A stretch of DNA of 64,000 bases from CAZQQU01 sp964595625. Lineage in GTDB: Bacteria; Bacteroidota; Bacteroidia; Flavobacteriales; Flavobacteriaceae. The position numbers and the translations under genes are program-made. Below, in pieces: positions 17,451 to 26,269 of the stretch; position 1 is the stretch's first letter; the number at the start of each line of letters is the position of its first letter. The stretch lies in contig CAZQQU010000003.1 in assembly GCA_964595625.1 (NCBI GenBank), positions 1 to 64,000 of the forward strand, written 5' to 3'. The notes beneath the pieces were generated by a model, which saw only the letters and a program-made list of their open reading frames with translations, ran no database searches and was not told the DNA's origin.

Positions 17451-18446
17451 TTAGGAGACAGCTTCTTTAATTGCTTGTTCTATTTCCTCCATTAATTCGG
17501 GATTGTCAGCAAGCAAATCTTTAACTGTATCTCTTCCTTGACCCAGTTTGCTGTCTTTATAACTAAACCATGAGCCGCTTTTCTTAACTATTTCAAACTC
17601 CACACCCATGTCGATAAGTTCTCCTACTTTAGAAATTCCTGTACCGTACATAATATCAAACTCCGACGATTTAAATGGGGGTGCCACTTTGTTTTTGACC
17701 ACCTTCACGCGGGTACGGTTACCAACCACTTCTCCATGACTATCCTTAATTTGAGATACTCTACGGATATCGAGTCTCACCGAGGCATAAAACTTTAATG
17801 CATTTCCTCCGGTGGTGGTTTCCGGATTGCCAAACATCACACCAATTTTTTCACGTAACTGGTTAATAAATATCACCGTACAATTGGTTTTACTAATGGT
17901 ACTGGTTAGTTTTCGCAGAGCTTGTGACATCAAGCGGGCGTGGAGTCCCATCTTAGAGTCTCCCATTTCGCCTTCAATTTCACTTTTGGGGGTAAGTGCC
18001 GCTACCGAGTCAATAACCACAATATCAATCGCGCCACTGCGGATTAAGTTGTCCGCAATTTCTAAAGCTTGTTCCCCGTTATCCGGTTGTGAAATGATAA
18101 GATTTTCTACATCCACTCCCAATTTCGCTGCATAATGTCTGTCAAAAGCGTGTTCCGCGTCAATAAATGCCGCTATACCACCATTTTTTTGACTTTCAGC
18201 TATAGCATGTAAGGTCAAAGTGGTTTTACCGGAGGATTCCGGACCGTATATTTCAATAATTCTACCTTTGGGTAACCCTCCAACTCCCAGCGCTAAATCC
18301 AATCCTAACGATCCGGTAGAAATCGCCTCTACTTCTTGAACTGCCTGATCGCCCAACTTCATTACAGCACCTTTACCATAGGTCTTGTCCAGCTTGTCTA
18401 AAGCGAGTTTGAGAGCCTTTAATTTTGCTTCTTTTTCGTTACTCAT
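17451..18446 (-). CDS. recA: Recombinase A
   Basis: 331 residues catalysing ATP-dependent homologous pairing and LexA-type co-protease activity. Walker A is GPESSGKTT (about 69-77), Walker B lies in IVVIDSVAAL, and the L2 region GGNALKFYASVRLDIRR is intact. The length is slightly short only at the acidic tail, which is variable. No LexA-type operator is evident upstream. It diverges from trhO across about 200 bp of AT-rich DNA. Confidence 0.98.
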   Translation of the reverse strand: MSNEKEAKLKALKLALDKLDKTYGKGAVMKLGDQAVQEVEAISTGSLGLDLALGVGGLPKGRIIEIYGPESSGKTTLTLHAIAESQKNGGIAAFIDAEHAFDRHYAAKLGVDVENLIISQPDNGEQALEIADNLIRSGAIDIVVIDSVAALTPKSEIEGEMGDSKMGLHARLMSQALRKLTSTISKTNCTVIFINQLREKIGVMFGNPETTTGGNALKFYASVRLDIRRVSQIKDSHGEVVGNRTRVKVVKNKVAPPFKSSEFDIMYGTGISKVGELIDMGVEFEIVKKSGSWFSYKDSKLGQGRDTVKDLLADNPELMEEIEQAIKEAVS

Positions 18447-18592
18447 ATCCTAATTTTAATGTGTTATATTTATCTTGCTAAGATACTATTTCTTTCATTT
18501 TTTTAGCTGTTTTTTCCAGAATCTTTTTTCTGTAAAGGGGAAAAAATCCATCGAAAAACAACCAAAATAGGGGTATAAATAATTTATAATTG

Positions 18593-18600
18593 TATTTTTG
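18593..18600 (+). promoter_or_regulatory. -7 element TATTTTTG of trhO
   Basis: A perfect TAnnTTTG match lies 50 nt upstream of the trhO ATG. No Crp/Fnr-like palindrome sits 22 nt upstream of it, unlike the respiratory promoters further right. Confidence 0.55.
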
Positions 18601-18650
18601 CGAAGTCCTTCCAATTAGGGCATTTTTTTCTCACTTAAAACGTTTATAGC

Positions 18651-20012
18651 ATGCAACTGTACAACACTTTAAGCGCAGAAGAAAGAGCAGAACTGATCGA
18701 CCGCTCGGGAAAAAGACGGTTGACTCTTTCTTTTTATGCGTACGCTCACATCGAGCATCCCAAACAATTTCGCGACGAGCTTTTTTTAGCTTGGAACCCC
18801 TTAGAAGTATTAGGTAGAATATACGTAGCTCACGAAGGAATTAATGCCCAGTTGTCTGTACCGGCCGATAATTTTTATCGCTTTAAAGACAGCATTGAAG
18901 TGTATCCTTTTATGCGAGGTATCCGCCTGAATATTGCCATAGAGCACGATGATTTTTCGTTTCTAAAACTCACCATTAAGGTACGTCCTAAAATAGTAGC
19001 CGACGGGCTCAATGATAAGACCTTTGATGTGACCAACAAAGGGGTACATGTCAATGCCGAAGAATTTAATAAATTGCTGGAAGACCCCGACACTTTGGTC
19101 GTGGATATGCGAAATCATTACGAAAGTGAAATAGGCCATTTTAAAGGAGCTATTACTCCTGATGTTGAAACTTTTAGAGAGTCGTTGCCAATTATTGAAA
19201 ATGATTTGGCACCCTATAAAGAAAACAAAAAATTGTTGATGTACTGTACGGGTGGAATCCGTTGTGAAAAAGCAAGTGCCTATTTTAAGCACAAAGGTTT
19301 TAAAGAGGTTTATCAACTCGAAGGAGGTATCATCGAGTATGCCCGACAGGTAAAAAGCAGCGGTATAGAAAGCAAGTTTATTGGTAAAAACTTTGTTTTT
19401 GATGGACGATTGGGCGAACGCATCACTGACGACATCATCGCGCGATGCCATCAGTGTGGTGCTCCTTGTGACGACCATACCAACTGTGCCAACGACGGTT
19501 GTCATTTACTGTTTATACAATGTGAATCGTGTAAGGAAAAAATGGATAATTGTTGTTCGGACGAATGTTTGGAGATTATTCACCTGCCTTTGGTGGAACA
19601 AATCAAATTACGAAAAGGCAGAGATGTAGGAAACAAGATTTTTAGAAAAGGGAAATCACCAGCTCTCAAGTACAAAGCTTCCGGAAAATTACCCGAAAAA
19701 GTTTTGGCGAAAGCCCGTACCAAACCTCTTGAAAAAATCAAAAAAAAACCTGTTAAAGAATATATTGGCCGAGGCCAACATTACTATCCGAAATCAGGTA
19801 TTGGATTTTTCTTGATGGAGCGAGGTGCGATACAAACCGGCGACACCTTGGTGATTTTGGGTCCCACCACCGGTGAAATAAAAGTTGTTTTAGAATCATT
19901 TTTCGTGAATGGACAGCCGGCACAAAAAGCTCAATCGGGAGATAAAGTTACGCTTTCGGTTTCGGAAAGAATTAGAAAATCAGACATGGTGTATAAATTG
20001 GTTAACGAATAA
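18651..20012 (+). CDS. trhO: tRNA uridine(34) hydroxylase (rhodanese family) with extra C-terminal domain
   Basis: TrhO/YceA-type enzymes hydroxylate U34 of certain tRNAs to ho5U using O2. The N-terminal acylphosphatase-like domain (about 20-105; VLGRIYVAHEGINAQLS) is followed by a rhodanese domain with the active Cys in MYCTGGIRCEKA (about 199). A Cys-rich segment (CHQCGAPCDDHTNC, CESCKEKMDNCC, about 265-305) comes next. Residues about 370-453 (GRGQHYYPKSGIGFFLMERG...GDTLVILG...GDKVTLSV) resemble the C-terminal beta-barrel of U32 peptidase-family tRNA hydroxylases such as TrhP. E. coli TrhO is about 350 residues and lacks it. The stop overlaps the convergent response-regulator gene by 11 bp. 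Confidence 0.9.
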   Translation: MQLYNTLSAEERAELIDRSGKRRLTLSFYAYAHIEHPKQFRDELFLAWNPLEVLGRIYVAHEGINAQLSVPADNFYRFKDSIEVYPFMRGIRLNIAIEHDDFSFLKLTIKVRPKIVADGLNDKTFDVTNKGVHVNAEEFNKLLEDPDTLVVDMRNHYESEIGHFKGAITPDVETFRESLPIIENDLAPYKENKKLLMYCTGGIRCEKASAYFKHKGFKEVYQLEGGIIEYARQVKSSGIESKFIGKNFVFDGRLGERITDDIIARCHQCGAPCDDHTNCANDGCHLLFIQCESCKEKMDNCCSDECLEIIHLPLVEQIKLRKGRDVGNKIFRKGKSPALKYKASGKLPEKVLAKARTKPLEKIKKKPVKEYIGRGQHYYPKSGIGFFLMERGAIQTGDTLVILGPTTGEIKVVLESFFVNGQPAQKAQSGDKVTLSVSERIRKSDMVYKLVNE

Positions 20013-20640
20013 GCCCTTCGCGCAACGCTTTGCTAATGGCTTCGCTTTGAGATTGTACATGCAGTTTGGAATACACATTTTTGATGTGAGAACGTACGGT
20101 TTCGATACTGATAAAGAGTTCTTCAGCGACCATTTTGTAGCTGTTTCCTTTAGCCAGTGAAACCAGCACCTCCACTTCACGCGGGGTGAGATTGTATTCG
20201 GAAGTTTCTTTAGGTATTCCTTTCTCTTGTAAATTTTTTACAATAATTCGAGCGATGGCCGGACTCATCGGGACACCGCCTTCGACCACATCATTTATGG
20301 CATGGATGAGTCGATCAGAAATGTATTTCTTTAGCAAATATCCGTTGGCTCCCGAATACAACGCTTTGTAAACCAATTCTGAATCCTCAAAGACCGTCAG
20401 CATGAGAATATGGGCTCTTTGATCGATTTTCCGGATTTTTTCCACGCCTTCTATACCGTTTTGTTCGGGTAAGTCAATATCCATCAAAATCACATCGGGT
20501 TGGTATTTGGATACTTGTTGTTCCACATCGATACAATCTCCAAATTCACCAACGACTTTTAGATTTTTTTCTCTGGAAATTAGTTGAACTATACTCTCTC
20601 TAAGATTGATATTGTCTTCGTAAGTCAAAATTGTTATCAT
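20002..20640 (-). CDS. LuxR/NarL-type response regulator
   Basis: 212 residues. The receiver domain (1-120) has the phospho-acceptor Asp in VILMDIDLPEQNG (about 57) and Lys in LLKKYI. The C-terminal LuxR helix-turn-helix is NLTPREVEVLVSLAKG...VAEELFISIETVRSHIKNVYSKL. It lies 15 nt downstream of the propeller sensor kinase gene, its evident partner. Targets are unknown, but a symmetric palindrome at 24156-24175 near the kinase promoter is a candidate operator. Confidence 0.93.
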   Translation of the reverse strand: MITILTYEDNINLRESIVQLISREKNLKVVGEFGDCIDVEQQVSKYQPDVILMDIDLPEQNGIEGVEKIRKIDQRAHILMLTVFEDSELVYKALYSGANGYLLKKYISDRLIHAINDVVEGGVPMSPAIARIIVKNLQEKGIPKETSEYNLTPREVEVLVSLAKGNSYKMVAEELFISIETVRSHIKNVYSKLHVQSQSEAISKALREGLIR

Positions 20641-20655
20641 AATGTTACGCTGTTA

Positions 20656-23600
20656 CTAATTATAATCCCACACGCTTTGGGTGGGTAAGGTTAGATGAAT
20701 TTGTGTTCCTCGGTCGGATTTAATTTCCAAAATAGCAGAAATTTCAGCTGCCCTTTCTTTCATGTTTTTGAGTCCGTTGCCTGAATTTATGTTTTCGGGT
20801 TGAAACCCAATACCGTTGTCGGATATTTCCATTTCAATGGTATCCGAAGTCTTGACAAAACGTATAACAATCCGATTGGCCTGGCTGTATTTGACCGCAT
20901 TATTGATGGCTTCCTTAGCAATAAAATAAGTGTTTTTGCGCTCTTCCGGGTTGAGTTTGATAAATTCTCCTCCTTCAATACTTTGAAACTCCAATTTTAC
21001 TTCGGAAGCTTCCAACATTTCGGCTGCGTATTCTCGTATTTTTTCTATCACCTTTAAAAAATTATCGTTCATCGGATTAATGACCCAAACCAAATCGCTC
21101 ATTTTTTCCATCATTTCTAAGCTGTTAGTGCTGATTATGAGCAGCTGTTTCTTAATCTTATGATTTTCTTCGACATCTGTGGCTGCTATTTTGCTATTGA
21201 TATTAATACTGGTTAAGGTAGAACCCATTTCATCGTGCAAATCACGAGCAATTTTAGCTCTTAAATTTTCTTCGGTCAGATATTTACTGATGCGTTCCGA
21301 ACAAACTGAAGCAATTTTTTTTAAAGTTTTCAGATGGTGTTTTTTATAAAAATTTTTACGGGGATGTTCGGAATCCATAATTGCAAAAACCTGATTGTCA
21401 ACCCAGATTGGCACTGTGATTTCGGAAGCCCACGATTGATTGTCTTGAATGTATCTCGGGTCCTTGGATGTATCGTTCACAATTTCAGGAATTCCAGAGC
21501 GAGCTACACTGCCCACGATTCCTTTTTCGAAGGGTATTTCCAGTAAATTATTAATTTTTCTCCCGTAGGGATTTTTGGGCCCGAAAGCAGCAGTTTGCAC
21601 TAATTTTTTTCGAGAATAGTCGCATCGATAAACCACACAGTCTTCAAACCCTAAATAATGCACACAATTTTTAGCCAAATCCCATAAAATATCCTCTACA
21701 GTACTTTTGCCATAGAAGGAAGTAGCAAATTTGTTAGCAGTTTTTTCAATTTTAATTTTCTCTTGAAACCCAACAATCACTCTGTACAACACAAAAATGA
21801 TAAGCAAAAACAGCGCAAGGAGAAAGGCGAGGGATCTCCAAAAGGGAGGTTTTATTACAAAAGAAAAAGTTTCTTCAGAAATAAACCATTGACGGCCATT
21901 GATAGAGGCTGCCACCTGAAAATGGTAGCTCCCGGGAGGTAATTCCCAAAGTACCAACTTGTTTTGATTTCCGGTTTCAAACCAAATACCGTCTTTTTTT
22001 AAACGGTATTTGAACATCAAATCGTTGGGATGGGCATAATAGGGCACCACGATTTGTGCCTCCAAATTACGGTTGGCATATGAAAACTTGGTAATTCTAC
22101 TTGTCAACAGCGACTTTTCTGCTTTCTTTTCAGGCAAGCGCAGATATTTAATTTTAGGTCTTAATTTTACATTTTCGACTCGAATATTGTTTGGTGAAAA
22201 ATAAGTAATGCCGTTTGCCGCACCCAATAACACCCATCCGGTATTATTTTTTAAAATGGCATTTGAAACGTACGGATTTCCCAATATATTATCGGCTTCA
22301 TTATACCGGGTTAATTCTCTTTTTTCAGGAGTGTAATTGTAAATCTTATCGAAAGCAACAATCCAAATACGATGAAGATCATCACTAAAAAGGATACTTA
22401 TCCAAAGGTTGTTTAATTCGGTTTCAACAATCGCAACCACCCACTTTTGGTTTTTAAATTCCAGGCAATACAACCCTTGGGTAGTACCGACGTAATAGGT
22501 GTCACCATACTCTAAAAAACTCAATATCTTTGGACTTTGAAAGACAGAATCAAGCCGGTGTTTTATTTGGTAAGTTGTATCCAAAATATACAAACCCCTA
22601 TTAGTTCCCAAAAATATATTGGCATTTTTATCTTGATAAGCAAAGCGGGTCTCTTTTATATTTTCGGGCAGTAATAACTCGGAGAGTTGGTAAGTAGTAC
22701 CGTCTAATAAGTACACGCCGTCTCTGGCAGAAACTATATGATGCCCGTTTTGTAAGGTATAAATCTGATTGATAAAATCTCGTTCTATTTTTTTACGAAC
22801 TCGATTTCCTTCTTCGGAGAGTTCATAAACAGGTCTTTTAAACAAATCACTCTCTGGTTGATACAGCCAAATCCCTTTGTTTGTTTGCCCAATAATGAGA
22901 TAAGTCCCGTCATATACCAGCCCTCTCAGCGATGCGTGATTGAGCCGGTCGCCAGCACCGTCTGAGGCCTGTAAAGTGGTAAACCAATTCTTTTGGGTGT
23001 CCCAAAAAGTCAGTCCTTTACTGGTGGCAATCCAATAATCTCCCTCAGAAGTTTCTACAAAAGCCCGCACTTCACCGAAAGGCATCCGGGTTGAAGGAGC
23101 ATTATTTTGAATGAAATGAAAATAATTTTCGTTGTTGTAAAAATACATTAAATTGTTTTCTCCGGCTATCCAAATGCGGTTGTAATCATCGTTGAACAAG
23201 GCATTGTAGCGTTTTTGGATAATTTTTTCACCTGAGTATGATAAAGAAACATCTTTCAGCACAAAGGAGTTTGTATCAAAAAGATACAACCCTGAATATG
23301 TTGCTAAATAATATTCAATTTCGTTTTTTCTCAACACATCAAAAACGATAAAAAATCGGTCGGTATCATTTATAGTTAACGGTATTTTTTTATTAGAAGC
23401 AAAATCTACATACCAACTTTTGTTTTCCCAATTACTTACTATCACACTTGTTTCAGAAAGAGCAGAAACAGTGCGTATTAAAGGTAATTTAATCGCTTTT
23501 TTTTCCTTTGAAATGATGTGATAACTATACAATGTGTCTCCACTTCGTATAAAAAGGGTGTTTTGGCTGTTTGAAAAATGTTCATTGGCAAAATAATTAT

Positions 23601-24099
23601 GGTGCATGAAGGTATTGGGAAAACTGTCGTAAAATTCAAATTGGTCAGTGGTCTTGTTGTACCAAAACAATCCCTTAAAACTGGCATAGTACAAATTATC
23701 ATCACTCGTAAATAGTAGTTTTCGTTCCGGAATGTGAGCAGGGCGTGTCTCTGTAATGAGCGTAAAATTTTGAGAACCGTAATCAAAACGATAAATACCG
23801 GAACTCACTGACACCCAAATGTTGTTTGTACTATCTTTAATCAAAGCATACACTGTTTCTCCCTGAAAATACAAATCCGTTTTTTGTCCGTCAAATCGTT
23901 GTAAACTCAGTTCAAACCGTAGCCAAATAAAATCCTCGGCATCTTTAACTATCTCTCGTATTCCAAAATTAAACCCGAGATTTTTTGGAAATAAACGAAC
24001 CGGAAATTCTTCTTGAGGTTGGGCCATAACGGCATTTTCTATCCCGATCAAGCAAAACAGAAAACACAACCAAAACCAATATTTTTTAGAAGAATTCAA
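20656..24099 (-). CDS. Two-component propeller sensor histidine kinase with GAF domain
   Basis: 1147 residues. A signal peptide (to about 27) is followed by a periplasmic region of two-component-regulator propeller repeats (WIATSKGLTFWD, NIFLGTNRGLYIL) and a Y_Y_Y-like domain (about 680-760). One membrane helix follows (FWRSLAFLLALFLLIIFVLY, about 762-785), then a GAF domain (about 820-935), a HisKA_3 dimerisation helix with phospho-His in ARDLHDEMGST, and a HATPase_c domain (NDNGIGF-like and NGLKNMKERA). It presumably senses a periplasmic, often glycan-derived, signal and phosphorylates the downstream LuxR-type regulator. The signal is unknown. Confidence 0.93.
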   Translation of the reverse strand: MNSSKKYWFWLCFLFCLIGIENAVMAQPQEEFPVRLFPKNLGFNFGIREIVKDAEDFIWLRFELSLQRFDGQKTDLYFQGETVYALIKDSTNNIWVSVSSGIYRFDYGSQNFTLITETRPAHIPERKLLFTSDDNLYYASFKGLFWYNKTTDQFEFYDSFPNTFMHHNYFANEHFSNSQNTLFIRSGDTLYSYHIISKEKKAIKLPLIRTVSALSETSVIVSNWENKSWYVDFASNKKIPLTINDTDRFFIVFDVLRKNEIEYYLATYSGLYLFDTNSFVLKDVSLSYSGEKIIQKRYNALFNDDYNRIWIAGENNLMYFYNNENYFHFIQNNAPSTRMPFGEVRAFVETSEGDYWIATSKGLTFWDTQKNWFTTLQASDGAGDRLNHASLRGLVYDGTYLIIGQTNKGIWLYQPESDLFKRPVYELSEEGNRVRKKIERDFINQIYTLQNGHHIVSARDGVYLLDGTTYQLSELLLPENIKETRFAYQDKNANIFLGTNRGLYILDTTYQIKHRLDSVFQSPKILSFLEYGDTYYVGTTQGLYCLEFKNQKWVVAIVETELNNLWISILFSDDLHRIWIVAFDKIYNYTPEKRELTRYNEADNILGNPYVSNAILKNNTGWVLLGAANGITYFSPNNIRVENVKLRPKIKYLRLPEKKAEKSLLTSRITKFSYANRNLEAQIVVPYYAHPNDLMFKYRLKKDGIWFETGNQNKLVLWELPPGSYHFQVAASINGRQWFISEETFSFVIKPPFWRSLAFLLALFLLIIFVLYRVIVGFQEKIKIEKTANKFATSFYGKSTVEDILWDLAKNCVHYLGFEDCVVYRCDYSRKKLVQTAAFGPKNPYGRKINNLLEIPFEKGIVGSVARSGIPEIVNDTSKDPRYIQDNQSWASEITVPIWVDNQVFAIMDSEHPRKNFYKKHHLKTLKKIASVCSERISKYLTEENLRAKIARDLHDEMGSTLTSININSKIAATDVEENHKIKKQLLIISTNSLEMMEKMSDLVWVINPMNDNFLKVIEKIREYAAEMLEASEVKLEFQSIEGGEFIKLNPEERKNTYFIAKEAINNAVKYSQANRIVIRFVKTSDTIEMEISDNGIGFQPENINSGNGLKNMKERAAEISAILEIKSDRGTQIHLTLPTQSVWDYN

Positions 24100-24126
24100 A
24101 TAAACAGCAGATTTAATTTAATAATC

Positions 24127-24204
24127 CAAAGGTAAAAAAGAATTCTTTTTACAAAAATCCCACAGATATGGGATTGTGTATCCCTACGTGAAGCGAGACC
24201 TTTG
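24127..24204. promoter_or_regulatory. Symmetric divergent promoter with central palindrome
   Basis: A minus-strand -7 element TACCTTTG (24127-24134) serves the sensor kinase gene. A plus-strand -7-like GACCTTTG (24197-24204) serves the surface-protein gene at 24220. Midway lies the palindrome AATCCCA-N6-TGGGATT (24156-24175), with exactly 21 nt on each side to the two -7 elements. One dimeric regulator bound there could control both directions. Confidence 0.6.
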
Positions 24205-24219
24205 TCAAAAAAATAAACT

Positions 24220-26259
24220 ATGAAAACACAACTATTATTGAGCTTGTTCAGCATTCTACTATGCGGCATGCTTCCAGCCCAAACTTTTCGGTATGTTGAC
24301 CCTAACGGAACCAATACCGGAAATGATTGTACCCAACCCGGAAATCCTTGTGCGACCATACCACATGCACTGAATGAGGCTAATGCTAATGACATCATAG
24401 ATTTGGCCCCAGGAGCCTACACAATTTCCGGAACCAGTTTATTGATCCAAAAAAGTATTACCATACAGGGAACGGATAGAGAAACCACATTTATTCAAGC
24501 CCATCAACAACCTAATATGGCAAGCAACAGAGTAATATCTATCAGCGATGTAGCTATAGATGTCATCATAAAAGATGTTACCATTCGTCACGGTGTGGCA
24601 TCAGGAGCCGGTGTTGCCGGTAGAGCCGGAGGGCTTTATTACATTTATGATGAAAACAACCCGAGTACCTTAGAAATTGAAAATGTAAGGTTTGCCTTTA
24701 ATACTGCCCGTGTAGGAGGAGGTATCTTCGTTACATCTAACGCCACTCCTGTCATAAAAAATACAGTGTTTAATGATAATTCTGCCACAGAGAGAGGGGG
24801 GGCCATGTATTTATACCTGAACAGCGAACCGATAATCGACAATGTGGTTTTTAATGTCAATTCAGCCGGAATAACCGGAGGCTCCATTTATGCCAATGCT
24901 TCTAACCCTAGTATGACCTATTGTAATTTTACTTCAAATTACGCTTCCTTAGGGTGTGGAGCCATCGCGTTTCAATCAGGTTCAGGCGGTGGGCTAACCG
25001 GTGGAGGGTTTTACTACCATCAAGTTTCGGGTAATGGAGGTGCGGTGTGTATAGACGGTGGTAGCAGTCCTAACTTTTCGTTTGTTCAGTTTGAAAACAA
25101 TGAAGCTCTCGGAGGCAGTGGTGGAGCCGTTCATATTGTAAATAACAGCAGTCCCTCTTTTTCGGGAGTCGATTTTACAGACAATCAAGCAACCAATGAA
25201 AACGGTGGCGGTGGTGCCATATATGTAAACGCCAATTCACATCCGGAATTTAAAAACACAAACTTTATAAGCAACAGCTCATTTGGAGACGGAGGAGGTA
25301 TTCTTGCTATGGAGTCTGACTTGTTGTTGGAAAATGTTCGTTTTGAGCAAAACACAACAGACAATAATGGTGGGGGGTTATTTCTTTCGGGAGCAAATTC
25401 ATCTTGCGTTATTAAAAACGGATTTTTTATAGAAAACTCAGCCGAATATGGAGGAGGGACTTGTATTGACACAGGAGCTACAGAATATGTCAATGTAGTA
25501 TTTTCCGATAATAATGCCGTTAATGAAGGGGGCGCCATTTATAACAACCTCGCTATTACGCCTTATTATTACAACCTGACTTTTAGTGGGAATACAGCGG
25601 ATTATGGCGGAGCCATTTACAATGCGTTCAGCAGTACTCATTTTATTTATAATTCGATATTTTGGCAAAATACAGCAAATCAGGGTAGTGAAATATACAA
25701 TAACCCTTCTTCTGCCGCCACCATACATTACAGTTTGATAGAAAATAATCCCACAAACGTAGTAGAAGGTAACGGTTTTGACTGTTTTAATTGTATAGAC
25801 GGCGACCCGCTTTTTGCAAATCCTGCGACACATAATTATTTAATTACCGAAGGTTCTCCCGCCATAGATGCCGGAGACCCCAATACCACAACGATGCCTT
25901 ATCCTCAAAACGGCAACAACGACCCCATAGATATCGTAAACAATCCCCGATTTGTAGAAATTATTGATATGGGTGCTTACGAATGGTATGAAAATCTATC
26001 GGTAGAAGCAATAAAAAATCCGCTTTCAGTTACCGTTTTTCCCAATCCAGCAACCGAAGTGCTGCATTTAGTTTCTAAAGAAAACATCGATAACATAAAA
26101 CTTTATGATTTGACAGGAAAAGAAATCTCCATTTCAAATATTTCTAAAATCGCGAGTGGCGAAATGAATTTAAACCTAATGGGAATTGAATCCGGAATTT
26201 ATTTGTTGCGAGTTCATTCCGGAAGTAAATCGGCTACTTTTAAAATCATTAAACAATAG
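24220..26259 (+). CDS. Right-handed beta-helix surface protein with T9SS type A sorting domain
   Basis: 679 residues with a signal peptide (MKTQLLLSLFSILLCGMLPAQ). A parallel beta-helix of Pmp/CSLREA-like repeats (NNGGGLFL, NEGGAIYNN, GGAxY repeated, about 30-590) follows. The last 75 residues form a T9SS type A domain (VTVFPNPATEVLHL...LYDLTGKEI...GIYLLRV...KIIKQ). Such repeats build long solenoids used for adhesion or polysaccharide binding. It diverges from the sensor kinase gene and is followed 10 nt later by another T9SS-A gene. Confidence 0.88.
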   Translation: MKTQLLLSLFSILLCGMLPAQTFRYVDPNGTNTGNDCTQPGNPCATIPHALNEANANDIIDLAPGAYTISGTSLLIQKSITIQGTDRETTFIQAHQQPNMASNRVISISDVAIDVIIKDVTIRHGVASGAGVAGRAGGLYYIYDENNPSTLEIENVRFAFNTARVGGGIFVTSNATPVIKNTVFNDNSATERGGAMYLYLNSEPIIDNVVFNVNSAGITGGSIYANASNPSMTYCNFTSNYASLGCGAIAFQSGSGGGLTGGGFYYHQVSGNGGAVCIDGGSSPNFSFVQFENNEALGGSGGAVHIVNNSSPSFSGVDFTDNQATNENGGGGAIYVNANSHPEFKNTNFISNSSFGDGGGILAMESDLLLENVRFEQNTTDNNGGGLFLSGANSSCVIKNGFFIENSAEYGGGTCIDTGATEYVNVVFSDNNAVNEGGAIYNNLAITPYYYNLTFSGNTADYGGAIYNAFSSTHFIYNSIFWQNTANQGSEIYNNPSSAATIHYSLIENNPTNVVEGNGFDCFNCIDGDPLFANPATHNYLITEGSPAIDAGDPNTTTMPYPQNGNNDPIDIVNNPRFVEIIDMGAYEWYENLSVEAIKNPLSVTVFPNPATEVLHLVSKENIDNIKLYDLTGKEISISNISKIASGEMNLNLMGIESGIYLLRVHSGSKSATFKIIKQ

Positions 26260-26269
26260 ATATCAGAAG

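Noticed and set aside
26186..26269. Longer N-terminus for the propeller-repeat T9SS protein
   Set aside because: The extra 28 residues overlap the preceding gene, and the signal peptide begins at 26270.
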